A DNA stretch of 64,000 bases from Paenibacillus sp. (lineage in GTDB: Bacteria; Bacillota; Bacilli; Paenibacillales; YIM-B00363): contig NZ_DASQNA010000039.1 of assembly GCF_035645195.1 (NCBI RefSeq), forward strand, positions 124,001-188,000, in the 5' to 3' direction. Numbering within the stretch: the first letter of the stretch is position 1; each line of letters opens with the position of its first letter. Below the pieces are notes generated by a model. That model was not told the origin of the DNA. It ran no database searches and saw only the letters and a list, made by a program, of their open reading frames with translations. A program made the translations under genes and the position numbers. Below are positions 16,158 to 24,797 of this stretch, in pieces.

Positions 16158-16456
16158 AAAATAAGAAGTTTACGCTTCACGGGATGAACTTCCTTATCTC
16201 GCAAGATAAATTAGCGCTCTAGGACGGAACCGCTCACTTGAATGCATTTCGATTTATCCCCAAGCACTATATTGCCGTTGCCAACTTGTGCACATTTCCT
16301 CCAAAACGCCTGTGGACAATGTGGACAAACCTGTGAGTAACCAATGAAAACCTGCTTTCATTTCATGCGCCGAATGGCATAGGTTGTTTGTATCAAAATG
16401 TTCAGAATACAATGCAAAAAAGGGGAAAATTTTCAAGAAAAGATCACTTGACAGAA
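16158..16456. other. Gene-free stretch with DnaA-box-like 9-mers
   Basis: No convincing coding region was found here on either strand. It contains a short inverted repeat TTATCT/AGATAA (16194-16209). It also holds five 9-mers, each one mismatch from the DnaA box consensus TTWTNCACA: TTATCCCCA 16254-16262, TTGTGCACA 16286-16294, the inverse TGTGGACAA twice in tandem at 16311-16319 and 16320-16328, and the inverse TGTGAGTAA at 16332-16340. Four of the five fall within 55 bases. The matches are seen directly; DnaA binding is inference. Confidence 0.5.
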
Positions 16457-16486
16457 TTGACTTTTGCGGGGTCAGGGTGGTATATT
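16457..16486 (+). promoter_or_regulatory. Promoter of the cold-shock gene
   Basis: TTGACT (16457-16462), an 18-base spacer and TATATT (16481-16486) form a good sigma-A promoter. An overlapping TTGACA at 16449 lies too far from the -10 (27 bases). The resulting leader of about 43 bases contains a small GGC/GCC hairpin (about 16496-16505), as cold-shock mRNAs often do. Confidence 0.75.
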
Positions 16487-16535
16487 CAAACTGTGGGCTC
16501 AGCCACGTACTTGATTATGAAGGGATCGTGTCTCA

Positions 16536-16733
16536 ATGCAAGGTAAAGTGAAATGGTTCAACGCTGAGAAGGGCTATGGCTTCATCGAAACGGAACAAGG
16601 TGGAGACGTATTCGTACACTTCTCGGCCATCCAACAAGACGGTTTCAAGACTTTAGACGAAGGCCAAGCGGTAGAATTCGACATCGTCGAAGGCGCACGC
16701 GGACCTCAAGCAGCTAACGTAACTAAAATCTAA
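16536..16733 (+). CDS. cspB: Cold-shock protein (CspA/CspB family)
   Basis: 65 residues, a single OB-fold RNA/DNA chaperone that melts mRNA structure at low temperature. Both RNA-binding motifs are intact: KGYGFIE (RNP1, residues 12-18) and VFVHFSAI (RNP2, 26-33). Start GKVKWFN and end [10 protein letters not shown] are canonical. It is monocistronic, with its own promoter at 16457 and a terminator at 16805. The paralogue letter cannot be fixed from sequence alone. Confidence 0.95.
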   Translation: MQGKVKWFNAEKGYGFIETEQGGDVFVHFSAIQQDGFKTLDEGQAVEFDIVEGARGPQAANVTKI

Positions 16734-16804
16734 TCACATTCTGGGCTTTCCCGCCCGGGAATAGATGATTATATATTTTAGGGAACGAATAGCATCGCGG
16801 ACAC

Positions 16805-16833
16805 ACACCTCGGGAGACCGGGGTGTTTTTTTG
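16805..16833 (+). terminator. Terminator after the cold-shock gene
   Basis: A 9-bp stem ACACCTCGG/CCGGGGTGT closes a GAGA loop (16814-16817) and is followed by a run of seven T. It separates the cold-shock gene from the hpf promoter. Confidence 0.9.
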
Positions 16834-16868
16834 CGCACTTTTTGAAAACGCTAACTAGTCAGAAAATT

Positions 16869-16897
16869 TTGATATCGGCTTGTCCCTATGGTATAAT
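16869..16897 (+). promoter_or_regulatory. Promoter of hpf
   Basis: TTGATA (16869-16874), a 17-base spacer and TATAAT (16892-16897) form a near-consensus sigma-A promoter. No sigma-B or sigma-H site was recognised, although the B. subtilis orthologue uses these. Confidence 0.8.
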
Positions 16898-16930
16898 CGA
16901 GTTGAGCTTAACCAAAGGAGGCAATGCAAC

Positions 16931-17485
16931 ATGAAGTTTCTCATTCGCGGAAAGAACGTAGAAGTTACGGAAGCATTGAGGGATTATGCAGCTAAGAAAA
17001 TCGGCCGCGTCGAGCGGTATTTCGAAAGTCCGCCAACCTCCGAAGTTCATGTTACGTTAAGCGTCAACAAGAATAAACATACCGTCGAAGTGACGATCCC
17101 CGTAAGCGGCGTTACGCTCCGCGCGGAGGAGAAGTCCGAGGACATGTACGCATCCATAGACCTCGTCAGCGACAAGCTGGAGCGGCAAATTCGCAAGCAT
17201 AAGACGCGTGTCAACCGAAAGGCGCGTGCGGAAGGCACGTACCGAGCAGTGTTCAAGGAATCGTATGAGCAGGCGGCGCCCGCCCGGGCGTACGAGGAGG
17301 AGGAGCCGTTCGAGGTGGTGCGCATGAAGCGGTTCACGCTGAAGCCGATGCGCATGGAAGAAGCGATTTTGCAAATGAATTTGCTGGGACATAACTTTTA
17401 CGTCTTCTCCAACGCGGAAACGTCCGGCATCAACGTCGTGTATAAACGAGAAGACGGCCGTTACGGGTTGATCGAATCTGCGTAA
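16931..17485 (+). CDS. hpf: Ribosome hibernation promoting factor, long form
   Basis: 184 residues. Long HPF dimerises 70S ribosomes into inactive 100S particles in stationary phase. The N-terminal S30AE domain (about 1-100: FLIRGKNVEVTEALRDYA, VEVTIPVSGVTLRAEE, MYASIDLVSDKLERQIRKHK) is joined by a charged linker to the C-terminal dimerisation domain (EEPFEVVRMKRFTLKPM, EEAILQMNLLGHNFYVF). ATG 16931 is used because AAAGGAGG is just upstream; the frame is open back to 16880 but that part overlaps the promoter. Position before secA is as in B. subtilis (yvyD). Confidence 0.95.
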   Translation: MKFLIRGKNVEVTEALRDYAAKKIGRVERYFESPPTSEVHVTLSVNKNKHTVEVTIPVSGVTLRAEEKSEDMYASIDLVSDKLERQIRKHKTRVNRKARAEGTYRAVFKESYEQAAPARAYEEEEPFEVVRMKRFTLKPMRMEEAILQMNLLGHNFYVFSNAETSGINVVYKREDGRYGLIESA

Positions 17486-17499
17486 CGTCAAGAACATCA

Positions 17500-17530
17500 A
17501 GCCCTGTCCGAAACCGGACGGGGCTTTCTT
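17500..17530 (+). terminator. Terminator between hpf and secA
   Basis: An 11-bp stem AGCCCTGTCCG/CGGACGGGGCT with an AAAC loop (17511-17514), followed by TTCTTGC. The T-run is short, so some read-through is likely. Confidence 0.8.
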
Positions 17531-17623
17531 GCGTAATAGTGAATATTCGCCGGTTATTTGCGACATATATAACCAACTGATACAATGGTGTTTAATAGTT
17601 CAACCTGGAAAGGGGAACGGCTT

Positions 17624-20131
17624 GTGCTCGGCTTAGTGAAAAAGATTTTCGGGGATTCGAACGAACGAGAAATCAAACGGCTGCAACGCACCGTAGAGCA
17701 AATAAACGGCTTGGAACCTGATATGGAGAAGCTCAGCATCGAACAGCTGCGCGCGAAGACGCAGGAGTTCATGGAACGGCACGCGAACGGGGAGAGCCTG
17801 GACAGCTTGCTGCCGGAGGCGTTCGCGGTCGTCCGGGAAACTTCCAAGCGAGTGCTGGGCAAGCGTCATTACGACGTGCAGCTGATCGGCGGCATGGTGC
17901 TCCACGAGGGCAAAGTCGCGGAGATGCGGACGGGCGAAGGGAAAACGTTGGTCGGGACGCTGCCGACGTATTTGAACGCGCTCACGAAGAAGGGCGTACA
18001 CGTCGTTACGGTCAACGAATATTTGGCTCAGCGCGACGCGACCGAAATGGGGCAAATTTATAATTTCCTCGGGCTGACGGTCGGCACGAACCTCGCCGGC
18101 ATGTCGCACGCCGAGAAACAATACGCGTATGCCTGCGACATTACGTACGGCACGAACAACGAGTTCGGCTTCGATTATTTGCGGGACAACATGGTCCTTT
18201 ATAAAGAGCAGATCGTCCAGCGGCCGCTCCATTACGCGTTGATCGACGAAGTGGACTCGATCCTCATCGACGAGGCGCGGACGCCGCTCATCATTTCCGG
18301 ACAAGCCGCGAAGTCGGCCGACTTGTACTATGCGGCGGACCGGTTCGTGAAGACGCTCAAGCCGGAAGAAGATTTCACGGTCGACATTAAAGTGAAGTCG
18401 GCGGCGCTCACCGAAGCCGGCGTGGCGAAGGCGGAGCGGGCGTTCGGCATCGAGAACTTGTACGATCACGCGCACGTGCTGCTCAACCACCATATAACGC
18501 AGGCGCTCAAGGCGAACGCGATCATGCGTCTCGACGTCGATTACGTCGTGCAGGAAGGCAACGTCGTCATCGTCGACGAGTTCACGGGACGGTTGATGGC
18601 GGGACGCCGTTACAGCGACGGCCTGCACCAAGCGATCGAAGCGAAGGAAGGGCTCGAGGTTCAGAACGAGAGCATGACGCTCGCGACGATTACGCTGCAG
18701 AACTACTTCCGGATGTACCAGAAGCTTGCGGGCATGACGGGTACGGCGAAGACGGAGGAAGAGGAATTCAAGAAGATTTACGGTCTCGACGTCATCGTCG
18801 TGCCGACGAACCGTCCGATGATCCGCGTAGACAAGCCGGATGTCGTGTATAAGACGGTGGCGAGCAAATATCGGATGGTCGTCGAGGAGATCGTCGAGAA
18901 GCACAAGATCGGTCAGCCGGTGCTGGTCGGCACGACGTCGATCGAGGCGTCCGAATATTTGTCGTCGCTGCTGAAGAAGCGCGGCGTGCCGCATAAGGTG
19001 CTGAACGCGAAGTACCACGCCGAAGAAGCCGCGATCGTCTCGCAGGCAGGCCAGAAGGGCGCGGTCACGATCGCGACGAACATGGCCGGCCGCGGTACGG
19101 ACATTGTGCTCGGCGAAGGCGTGAAGGAGCTCGGCGGCCTGCATATCATCGGCACGGAGCGCCATGAGAGCCGCCGGATCGACAACCAGCTGCGCGGTCG
19201 CGCCGGCCGTCAAGGCGACCCGGGCTCGACGCAATTCTATTTGTCGATGCAGGACGAGCTGATGAAGCGGTTCGGCGCGGACAACGTGATGGGCATGATG
19301 GAGAAGCTCGGCTTCGAGGAAGACCAGCCGATCGAGAGCAAGCTCATCACAAAGTCGATCGAATCGGCGCAAAAGCGAGTCGAAGGCAACAACTTCGACG
19401 TGCGGAAGGTCGTCCTTCAATACGACGACGTCATGAACCAGCAGCGGACGGTGCTGTATAAACAGCGCAACGAAGTGCTGCATTCCGATAATATCCGCGA
19501 CATCGTGTTCGGCATGGTCGACAACGTCATCGAGCGCATCGTCAAAGCGCACTGTCCGCCGGAGGAAGTGCCGGAGGATTGGGATTTGGCGGCGATCGTG
19601 GAATACGGCAACGCCACGTTCCTGAAAGAAGGGCAAGTGTCCCCGGAACAATTGGAAGGCAAAGAGCCGGAAGAGATCATAGAATATCTCAAGGGCGTCG
19701 TGCGCGAGGCGTACGAAGAGCGCGAGAAGGAGCTCCCGCCGGAATTCATGCGCGAGTTCGAGAAGGTCATCGTGCTGCGCGCGGTCGACAGCAAGTGGAT
19801 GGACCATATCGACGCGATGGATCATCTGCGGCAGGGCATTCACCTTCGGGCATACGGCGGCACCGATCCGCTCCGCGAATATCAATTCGAAGGCTTCGCG
19901 ATGTTCGAAGAGATGATCGCCTCCATCCAGGAGGAGGTCGCGAAGTACATCATGAAGGCGCAGGTGCAATCGAACCTGCAGCGTCAAGAGGTCGCGAAGG
20001 GCCAAGCGGTCAACGCGAAGGAAGAGGTGACGAAAAAGCCGGCGAAAGCCGACAACGTCATCGGCCGCAACGATCCGTGCCCGTGCGGCAGCGGCAAGAA
20101 ATACAAACAGTGCCATGGCATGCAGGCGTAA
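17624..20131 (+). CDS. secA: Preprotein translocase ATPase SecA
   Basis: 835 residues. SecA is the peripheral motor that drives secretory proteins through SecYEG. Walker A ([10 protein letters not shown]) lies near residue 100, Walker B-type [17 protein letters not shown] near 210, and the second nucleotide-binding fold carries [17 protein letters not shown] and [14 protein letters not shown]. The helical scaffold follows ([22 protein letters not shown]), and the C-terminus ends in a zinc/SecB-binding motif [19 protein letters not shown] 17624 (giving [11 protein letters not shown]) is chosen because a G-rich ribosome site sits 8-12 bases before it and the family starts there; the frame is open to 17585 but nothing conserved precedes. 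Length is normal. Confidence 0.97.
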   Translation: MLGLVKKIFGDSNEREIKRLQRTVEQINGLEPDMEKLSIEQLRAKTQEFMERHANGESLDSLLPEAFAVVRETSKRVLGKRHYDVQLIGGMVLHEGKVAEMRTGEGKTLVGTLPTYLNALTKKGVHVVTVNEYLAQRDATEMGQIYNFLGLTVGTNLAGMSHAEKQYAYACDITYGTNNEFGFDYLRDNMVLYKEQIVQRPLHYALIDEVDSILIDEARTPLIISGQAAKSADLYYAADRFVKTLKPEEDFTVDIKVKSAALTEAGVAKAERAFGIENLYDHAHVLLNHHITQALKANAIMRLDVDYVVQEGNVVIVDEFTGRLMAGRRYSDGLHQAIEAKEGLEVQNESMTLATITLQNYFRMYQKLAGMTGTAKTEEEEFKKIYGLDVIVVPTNRPMIRVDKPDVVYKTVASKYRMVVEEIVEKHKIGQPVLVGTTSIEASEYLSSLLKKRGVPHKVLNAKYHAEEAAIVSQAGQKGAVTIATNMAGRGTDIVLGEGVKELGGLHIIGTERHESRRIDNQLRGRAGRQGDPGSTQFYLSMQDELMKRFGADNVMGMMEKLGFEEDQPIESKLITKSIESAQKRVEGNNFDVRKVVLQYDDVMNQQRTVLYKQRNEVLHSDNIRDIVFGMVDNVIERIVKAHCPPEEVPEDWDLAAIVEYGNATFLKEGQVSPEQLEGKEPEEIIEYLKGVVREAYEEREKELPPEFMREFEKVIVLRAVDSKWMDHIDAMDHLRQGIHLRAYGGTDPLREYQFEGFAMFEEMIASIQEEVAKYIMKAQVQSNLQRQEVAKGQAVNAKEEVTKKPAKADNVIGRNDPCPCGSGKKYKQCHGMQA

Positions 20132-20148
20132 TATAACGATAAAAGGCG

Positions 20149-20173
20149 GCCCGGCGGAAGCATATTGCCGGGC
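20149..20173 (+). terminator. Inverted repeat after secA
   Basis: A perfect 7-bp inverted repeat GCCCGGC/GCCGGGC with an 11-base loop, followed by TTCCTGC. The T-run is poor, so it may be a weak terminator or an RNA-processing hairpin before prfB. Confidence 0.45.
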
Positions 20174-20218
20174 TTCCTGCATGCGCACGCGGCAATACCA
20201 ACAAGGAGAGATGTACAC

Positions 20219-21335
20219 ATGATGATGGATCCGGAGATTCGCCATCGCCTCCGCGACTCGGCGGAAAAACTCGAAGCGCTTAGGGGGTCTCTTTGACTTA
20301 GATCTGAAGCTGGAGCGCATCGGCGATTTTGAGGTGAAAATGTCGGCCCCGGACTTCTGGGACGACAACGAGCGCGCGCAGAAGACGATCGCGGAGATGA
20401 ACGCGATCAAGTCGGTCGTAGAGAAGTATCAGAAGCTGCAGACCGACTGCGACGATCTGCTCGTCATGCAGGAGCTGATCGCCGAGGAAGGCGAGGAAAG
20501 CCTCATCCCGGAATGGGAAGAGGGCGTGAGCAAGCTGGCGGAAGCGCTCGAGCAGTTCGAACTCACTCTGCTGCTCAGCTCGCCGTACGATAAATATAAC
20601 GCGATCCTCGAGCTGCACCCGGGCGCCGGCGGCACCGAGTCGCAGGATTGGGCGTCGATGCTGTACCGGATGTATACGCGCTGGGCGGAGAAGAGCGGCT
20701 TCAAGGTCGAGGTGCTCGACTATTTGCCGGGCGACGAAGCCGGGATCAAAAGCGTAACGATCGCGGTCAGCGGTTATAACGCATACGGATATTTGAAGGC
20801 CGAGAAAGGCGTGCACCGGTTGGTTCGCATTTCGCCGTTCGACGCGTCCGGACGGCGCCATACGTCGTTCGTGTCGTGCGACGTCGTGCCGGAGATCGAG
20901 GACGACAACAGCGAAATCGAAATTCGTCCGGAGGATCTGAAGGTCGATACGTACCGGTCCGGCGGCGCCGGCGGTCAGCACGTCAATAAAACGGAGTCGG
21001 CGGTCCGCATCACGCATATTCCTTCGGGCATCATCGTGGCGTGCCAGACGGAGCGTTCGCAAATTTCGAACCGCGACCGGGCGATGAAGATGCTCCGCTC
21101 GAAGCTGTTCGAGCGCCGTCTCGAGGAGCAGCAGCGAGAGCTCGCTTCGATTCGCGGCGAACAGTCGGATATCGCGTGGGGAAGCCAGATTCGTTCATAC
21201 GTCTTCCACCCGTACAGCATGGTGAAGGATCACCGCACCGGGGAGGAAACGGGCAACGTCGGCGCCGTCATGGACGGAGAAATCGATCCGTTCATCAACG
21301 CGTACCTGCGCAGCCAAATCCAAAAGAGCGAATAA
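20219..21335 (+). CDS. prfB: Peptide chain release factor 2, programmed +1 frameshift
   Basis: Translation starts at ATG 20219 (AAGGAG 20202-20207), reads 25 codons, and must slip +1 at CTT TGA (in-frame UGA at 20294-20296) to continue from GAC 20295; the product is 371 residues. An internal Shine-Dalgarno-like AGGGGG (20282-20287) sits just before the slip site, exactly as in the autoregulated prfB genes of most bacteria: low RF2 favours the shift. The protein has the SPF anticodon-like tripeptide (in RISPFDASG), specific for UGA/UAA recognition, and GGQ (residues 251-253, 20970-20978) that triggers peptide release. This is therefore not a broken gene. It follows secA as in B. subtilis. Confidence 0.96.
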
Positions 21336-21347
21336 GGCGGACGGCGG

Positions 21348-21388
21348 AAGGACCATCCTACTCCTGTTGGAGAAGATGGTCCTTTTTG
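21348..21388 (+). terminator. Terminator after prfB
   Basis: A 10-bp stem AAGGACCATC (21348-21357)/GATGGTCCTT (21375-21384), with an inner CTCC/GGAG hairpin in the loop, followed by TTTT. Confidence 0.85.
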
Positions 21389-21412
21389 CTAAGCGATAAG
21401 GAGGTGCGGCGC

Positions 21413-22306
21413 ATGAACGCGGCCGCGGAACGGCGCCGGGCGAGAAGGAAGGCGCCGCGTTTACCCGTAGGGAGCCCGGCGCATACGATATTGGAATATG
21501 CGCTTTTGCTGATCGGAGCCTTCTTGATCGCGGCGACGTTCAACTTATTTCTTGAGCCGAACGAGATCGCCTCGGGCGGGACGTCCGGCATTTCGATCAT
21601 CGTCCGGGCGCTGCTCGGGGTGACGCCGGCGGCGACGCAGTGGGCGCTCAACGTGCCGCTGTTTCTGCTCGGCGTCTGGCTGCTCGGCCGGCGCTTCGGC
21701 ATGAAGACGGCCGTCGGCACGGCGGTCATGCCGCTGTTCGTGCTGCTGACATCTAGTTGGGCGCCGCTCACGGAAAACCCGCTGCTGGCGGCGGTGTTCG
21801 GCGGACTCGGCATCGGCGCGGGGCTCGGCATCGTGTTTCGCGGGCGGGGCTCGACCGGCGGGATGGACGTCGCGGCGCAAATCGTCGCCAAGTATACGGG
21901 GGTCAGCCTCGGGCTCGCGGTGGCGATGCTGGACGGGTTGGTCATCCTGACGGCGGGCTTCGTTTTTTCCGCGGAGCAGGCGCTCTATGCGCTCATCGCT
22001 CTGTTCGTCACGACGAAGACGATCGACGTCGTGCAGCTTGGCTTTTCGCATGCGAAAGTCGCCTATATTATCAGCGAGGACGAGGAGCGAATCGCGCAGG
22101 CGGTGCTGCACGACCTCGACCGGGGACTCACCCGGCTGACGGCGCAAGGCGGCTTCACGAGGCGGGAGCGGACGGTGCTCATGGTCGTCGTGTCGCAAAC
22201 CGAAGTGACGAGGCTGAAAACGCTCGTGCAGTCGGTCGACCCGCAGGCGTTCGTCATTCTGACGGGGGCGACGGAGGTGCTCGGCGAAGGGTTCAAGGTG
22301 CAGTGA
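21413..22306 (+). CDS. YitT-family membrane protein (DUF161/DUF2179)
   Basis: 297 residues. An N-terminal membrane part (about 25-200) has five or so hydrophobic segments, e.g. YALLLIGAFLIAATFNLF, and the family motifs EIASGGTSGIS and GSTGGMD. A cytoplasmic DUF2179 domain (about 215-297) contains AYIISEDEERIAQAV, GFTRRERTVLMVVVSQTEV and VDPQAFVILTGATEVLGEGF. Function of the family is not established. ATG 21413 is set by AAGGAGG (21398-21404). The position next to prfB matches B. subtilis yvjA. The frame is open back to 21041 but only antisense-like reading of prfB lies there. Confidence 0.9.
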   Translation: MNAAAERRRARRKAPRLPVGSPAHTILEYALLLIGAFLIAATFNLFLEPNEIASGGTSGISIIVRALLGVTPAATQWALNVPLFLLGVWLLGRRFGMKTAVGTAVMPLFVLLTSSWAPLTENPLLAAVFGGLGIGAGLGIVFRGRGSTGGMDVAAQIVAKYTGVSLGLAVAMLDGLVILTAGFVFSAEQALYALIALFVTTKTIDVVQLGFSHAKVAYIISEDEERIAQAVLHDLDRGLTRLTAQGGFTRRERTVLMVVVSQTEVTRLKTLVQSVDPQAFVILTGATEVLGEGFKVQ

Positions 22307-22357
22307 GCGGGCGAGCGTCCGGCGAAGTTTGGGCGCGAAAACGGGCAAAAAATAGGG

Positions 22358-22386
22358 TTGTATCAATATGCATACCTATGTATAAT
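22358..22386 (+). promoter_or_regulatory. Promoter of the arginine operon
   Basis: TTGTAT (22358-22363), a 17-base spacer and a perfect TATAAT (22381-22386), 51 bases before the argC start. The -10 element lies within the ArgR-like operator. Confidence 0.8.
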
Positions 22387-22394
22387 AATTCATA
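22377..22394. promoter_or_regulatory. ArgR/AhrC operator (ARG box) over the argC -10
   Basis: TATGTATAATAATTCATA matches the ARG-box consensus WNTGAATWWWWATTCANW with one mismatch. Just upstream ATGCATACC and ATGTATAA make a second, weaker half-site pair, as arginine operators often come in pairs. By covering the -10 box, arginine-bound ArgR/AhrC would block transcription. The match is seen; binding is inferred. No argR gene lies in this window. Confidence 0.75.
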
Positions 22395-22437
22395 TCTTGA
22401 AACGACCGGGCAAGACGGTGCGAGAGGAGAACATTCG

Positions 22438-23496
22438 TTGAAGGACAAATTACGGGCGGCAATCGTCGGTTCGACCGGCTACGGCGGGGTCGAACTGATT
22501 CGTTTGCTCGCCAATCATCCGCAGGTTGACATCACTTCGGTCATCTCGTCGTCGAACGCAGGGGAAGCGCTCACGGCGGGCTATCCGCATTTGCAGGGCG
22601 TGCTGACGGTCGATACGCTGGACGCGGTCGATCCGCGGCTCATCCGGGAGAAGGCGGATCTCGTGTTCACGGCGACGCCGTCCGGCGTCAGCGGCAAGCT
22701 CGTGCCGCAGCTGCTCGAGACGGGCGTTCGCGTGATCGATTTATCCGGCGATTTCCGCCTGAAGGACCGCGCCGCTTACGAGACGTGGTACAAACACGAA
22801 GCGCCGCCGCAGGACGCGCTGGACGGCGCCGTATACGGTCTCTGCGAGGTGTACGCGGACCGGGTGCGCGGGGCGGCGTTCGTGTCCAATCCGGGCTGCT
22901 ATGTAACCACGGCGACGCTCGGCTTGGTGCCGGCGGTGGAGGCAGGCGCGATCGACCGCGGGACGATCATCATCGACGGGAAATCGGGCGTGTCCGGCGC
23001 AGGCAGAGGTGTCAACCTCGGCGTACATTATTCGGAGATCAACGAAAATTTCAAAGCGTATAAAGTCAACAAGCATCAGCATATTCCGGAAATCGAGATG
23101 GTGCTGAGCGACCGGGCGGGCGAGCCGGTGACGACGACGTTCACGACGCATCTGGTGCCGATGACGCGAGGCATTCTGTGCACGACCTACGCGAGCATCG
23201 CCGACGAGCGGTATATGAACGAGGACGCTTGGATCGAGCTGTACCGCAATTATTACGAAGGCCGCAAGTTCGTACGCATCCGTGACAAAGGCCAATGGCC
23301 GGCGACGAAGGAAGTGTGGGGCTCCAACTTCTGCGACATCGGCTTCGCGGTCGATCCGCGCACGCGGCGCGTCACGATCATCTCCGTCACCGACAACCTG
23401 ATGAAGGGCGCGGCGGGGCAAGCGGTGCAGAATATGAACATCATGATGGGCTGGGACGAGGATCTCGGACTCCGGTTGGCGCCGGTATATCCATAA
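22438..23496 (+). CDS. argC: N-acetyl-gamma-glutamyl-phosphate reductase
   Basis: 352 residues. NADPH-dependent third step of arginine synthesis, converting N-acetylglutamyl phosphate to the semialdehyde. The NADP motif VGSTGYGGVELIRLL is at the N-terminus. The catalytic Cys is in SNPGCYVTTATLG (about residue 150), and HKHQ-type residues follow in KVNKHQHIPEIE. The end NMNIMMGWDEDLGL is typical. TTG 22438 with GAGAGGAGA upstream is taken as start; the frame is open much further upstream but only antisense-like reading of the YitT gene lies there. First gene of argCJBDFGH. Confidence 0.93.
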   Translation: MKDKLRAAIVGSTGYGGVELIRLLANHPQVDITSVISSSNAGEALTAGYPHLQGVLTVDTLDAVDPRLIREKADLVFTATPSGVSGKLVPQLLETGVRVIDLSGDFRLKDRAAYETWYKHEAPPQDALDGAVYGLCEVYADRVRGAAFVSNPGCYVTTATLGLVPAVEAGAIDRGTIIIDGKSGVSGAGRGVNLGVHYSEINENFKAYKVNKHQHIPEIEMVLSDRAGEPVTTTFTTHLVPMTRGILCTTYASIADERYMNEDAWIELYRNYYEGRKFVRIRDKGQWPATKEVWGSNFCDIGFAVDPRTRRVTIISVTDNLMKGAAGQAVQNMNIMMGWDEDLGLRLAPVYP

Positions 23497-23551
23497 GAGG
23501 ACGCGCGGTCCAGGGCGAGGCGGACGCGGCAAGATTAGGGGAGGCAGAAGC

Positions 23552-24778
23552 ATGATCGGGCAAACAAGTTTCACCGTAGTAGCGGGGGGAACCGTCACGA
23601 CGCCGAAAGGGTTTCGCGCGGGCGGCGTTTACTGCGGCATTAAGAAAGTGGAGCGGAACGACCTCGGCGCGATTGTATGCGACGTGCCGGCGGACGCGGC
23701 GGGCGTCTTCACGACGAACGTCGTCATGGCGGCGCCGCTCGCCGTCACGAAGGAGTCCCTCGCGAAAGAGGGCAAGCTGCAGGCGATGCTCGTGAACAGC
23801 GGCAACGCGAACGCCTGCACGGGCGAGCAGGGCGACCGCGACGCCCGAGACATGCGCGCGTCGTTCGCGGCGGCGCTGGGCGTGCCGGAGCATTACGTCG
23901 GCGTTACGTCGACGGGCGTCATCGGCGTGCCGATGCCGATGGAGAAGGTGCGCGGCGGTATCGAGGATCTCGGCGGGAAGCTGAGCGCTGCCGGCGGCGA
24001 AGACTTCTGCCAAGCGATCATGACGACGGACCTCGTGAAGAAGTCGGTCTGCGTCGAGCTGACGGTGAACGGCAAGCCGGTGTACGTCGCCGGCGCGGCG
24101 AAGGGCTCGGGCATGATTCATCCGAATATGGCGACGATGCTCGGCTTCATCACGACGGACGCGGCGTTCCAGCCGGGCTGCCTCCAGTCGCTCCTCAGCA
24201 GCGCGACGGACGTCACGTTCAATATGATTACGGTCGACGGCGACACGAGCACGAACGACATGGTCGTCGCGATGGCAAGCGGCCTCGCGGGCAACGAACC
24301 GCTGAGCCCGAATCATCCGGATTGGGCGGATTACGCGGCGGCGTTCCGTTTCGTGTCGGAGACGCTGGCGAAGGAGATCGCCCGCGACGGAGAAGGCGCG
24401 ACGAAGCTCATCGAAGTGAACGTCGTCGGCGCGGGGTCCGATTACGACGCGCGGGCGATCGCGAAGACGATCGTCGGCTCGAACCTCGTGAAATCGGCCG
24501 TATACGGCTCCGACGCGAACTGGGGCCGCATCATCGCGGCGGCGGGGCGCGCGGGCGTGCCGATCAACCCGAACACGGTGGACATTCGACTCGGCGGCAT
24601 CACGGTGCTGCGGCAGTCGGCTCCGCTGCCGTTCGACGAAGCGGCGGCGAAAGCGTATTTGGACGGTAAAGAAGTGACCATACATGTAGATTTGCACGGC
24701 GGAGCGGGCAAGGCGACGGCGTGGGGCTGCGATTTGACCTACGACTACGTCAAGATCAACGCGTCGTACCGCACATAA
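23552..24778 (+). CDS. argJ: Glutamate N-acetyltransferase/ornithine acetyltransferase
   Basis: 408 residues. ArgJ moves the acetyl group from N-acetylornithine to glutamate, making the pathway cyclic; bifunctional forms also use acetyl-CoA. The precursor cleaves itself before Thr in KGSGMIHPNMATMLGF (about residue 180-195), where the new N-terminal Thr is the nucleophile; this motif is intact. Other features are NSGNANACTG and FNMITVDGDTSTND, and the C-terminal DLTYDYVKINASYRT. With argJ present and no argA or argE in the operon, the cyclic acetyl route is implied. Confidence 0.95.
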   Translation: MIGQTSFTVVAGGTVTTPKGFRAGGVYCGIKKVERNDLGAIVCDVPADAAGVFTTNVVMAAPLAVTKESLAKEGKLQAMLVNSGNANACTGEQGDRDARDMRASFAAALGVPEHYVGVTSTGVIGVPMPMEKVRGGIEDLGGKLSAAGGEDFCQAIMTTDLVKKSVCVELTVNGKPVYVAGAAKGSGMIHPNMATMLGFITTDAAFQPGCLQSLLSSATDVTFNMITVDGDTSTNDMVVAMASGLAGNEPLSPNHPDWADYAAAFRFVSETLAKEIARDGEGATKLIEVNVVGAGSDYDARAIAKTIVGSNLVKSAVYGSDANWGRIIAAAGRAGVPINPNTVDIRLGGITVLRQSAPLPFDEAAAKAYLDGKEVTIHVDLHGGAGKATAWGCDLTYDYVKINASYRT

Positions 24779-24797
24779 CGAGGGGAGAGAAACGAGG

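Noticed and set aside
16254-16436. 60-codon minus-strand frame upstream of the cold-shock gene
   Set aside because: No ribosome site, no similarity recognised, and it coincides with the DnaA-box-like cluster.
20219-20296. prfB as a frameshifted pseudogene
   Set aside because: The in-frame UGA lies in the textbook slip site CTT TGA preceded by AGGGGG; this is programmed recoding.
17633-20410. 925-codon minus-strand open frame opposite secA and prfB
   Set aside because: Long antisense frames are expected in GC-rich genes with biased third positions. The product is Arg/His/Leu-rich with no recognisable domain.
21757-22437. Upstream extension of argC
   Set aside because: The frame is open by chance across the YitT gene, promoter and ARG box; argC family similarity begins at 22438.
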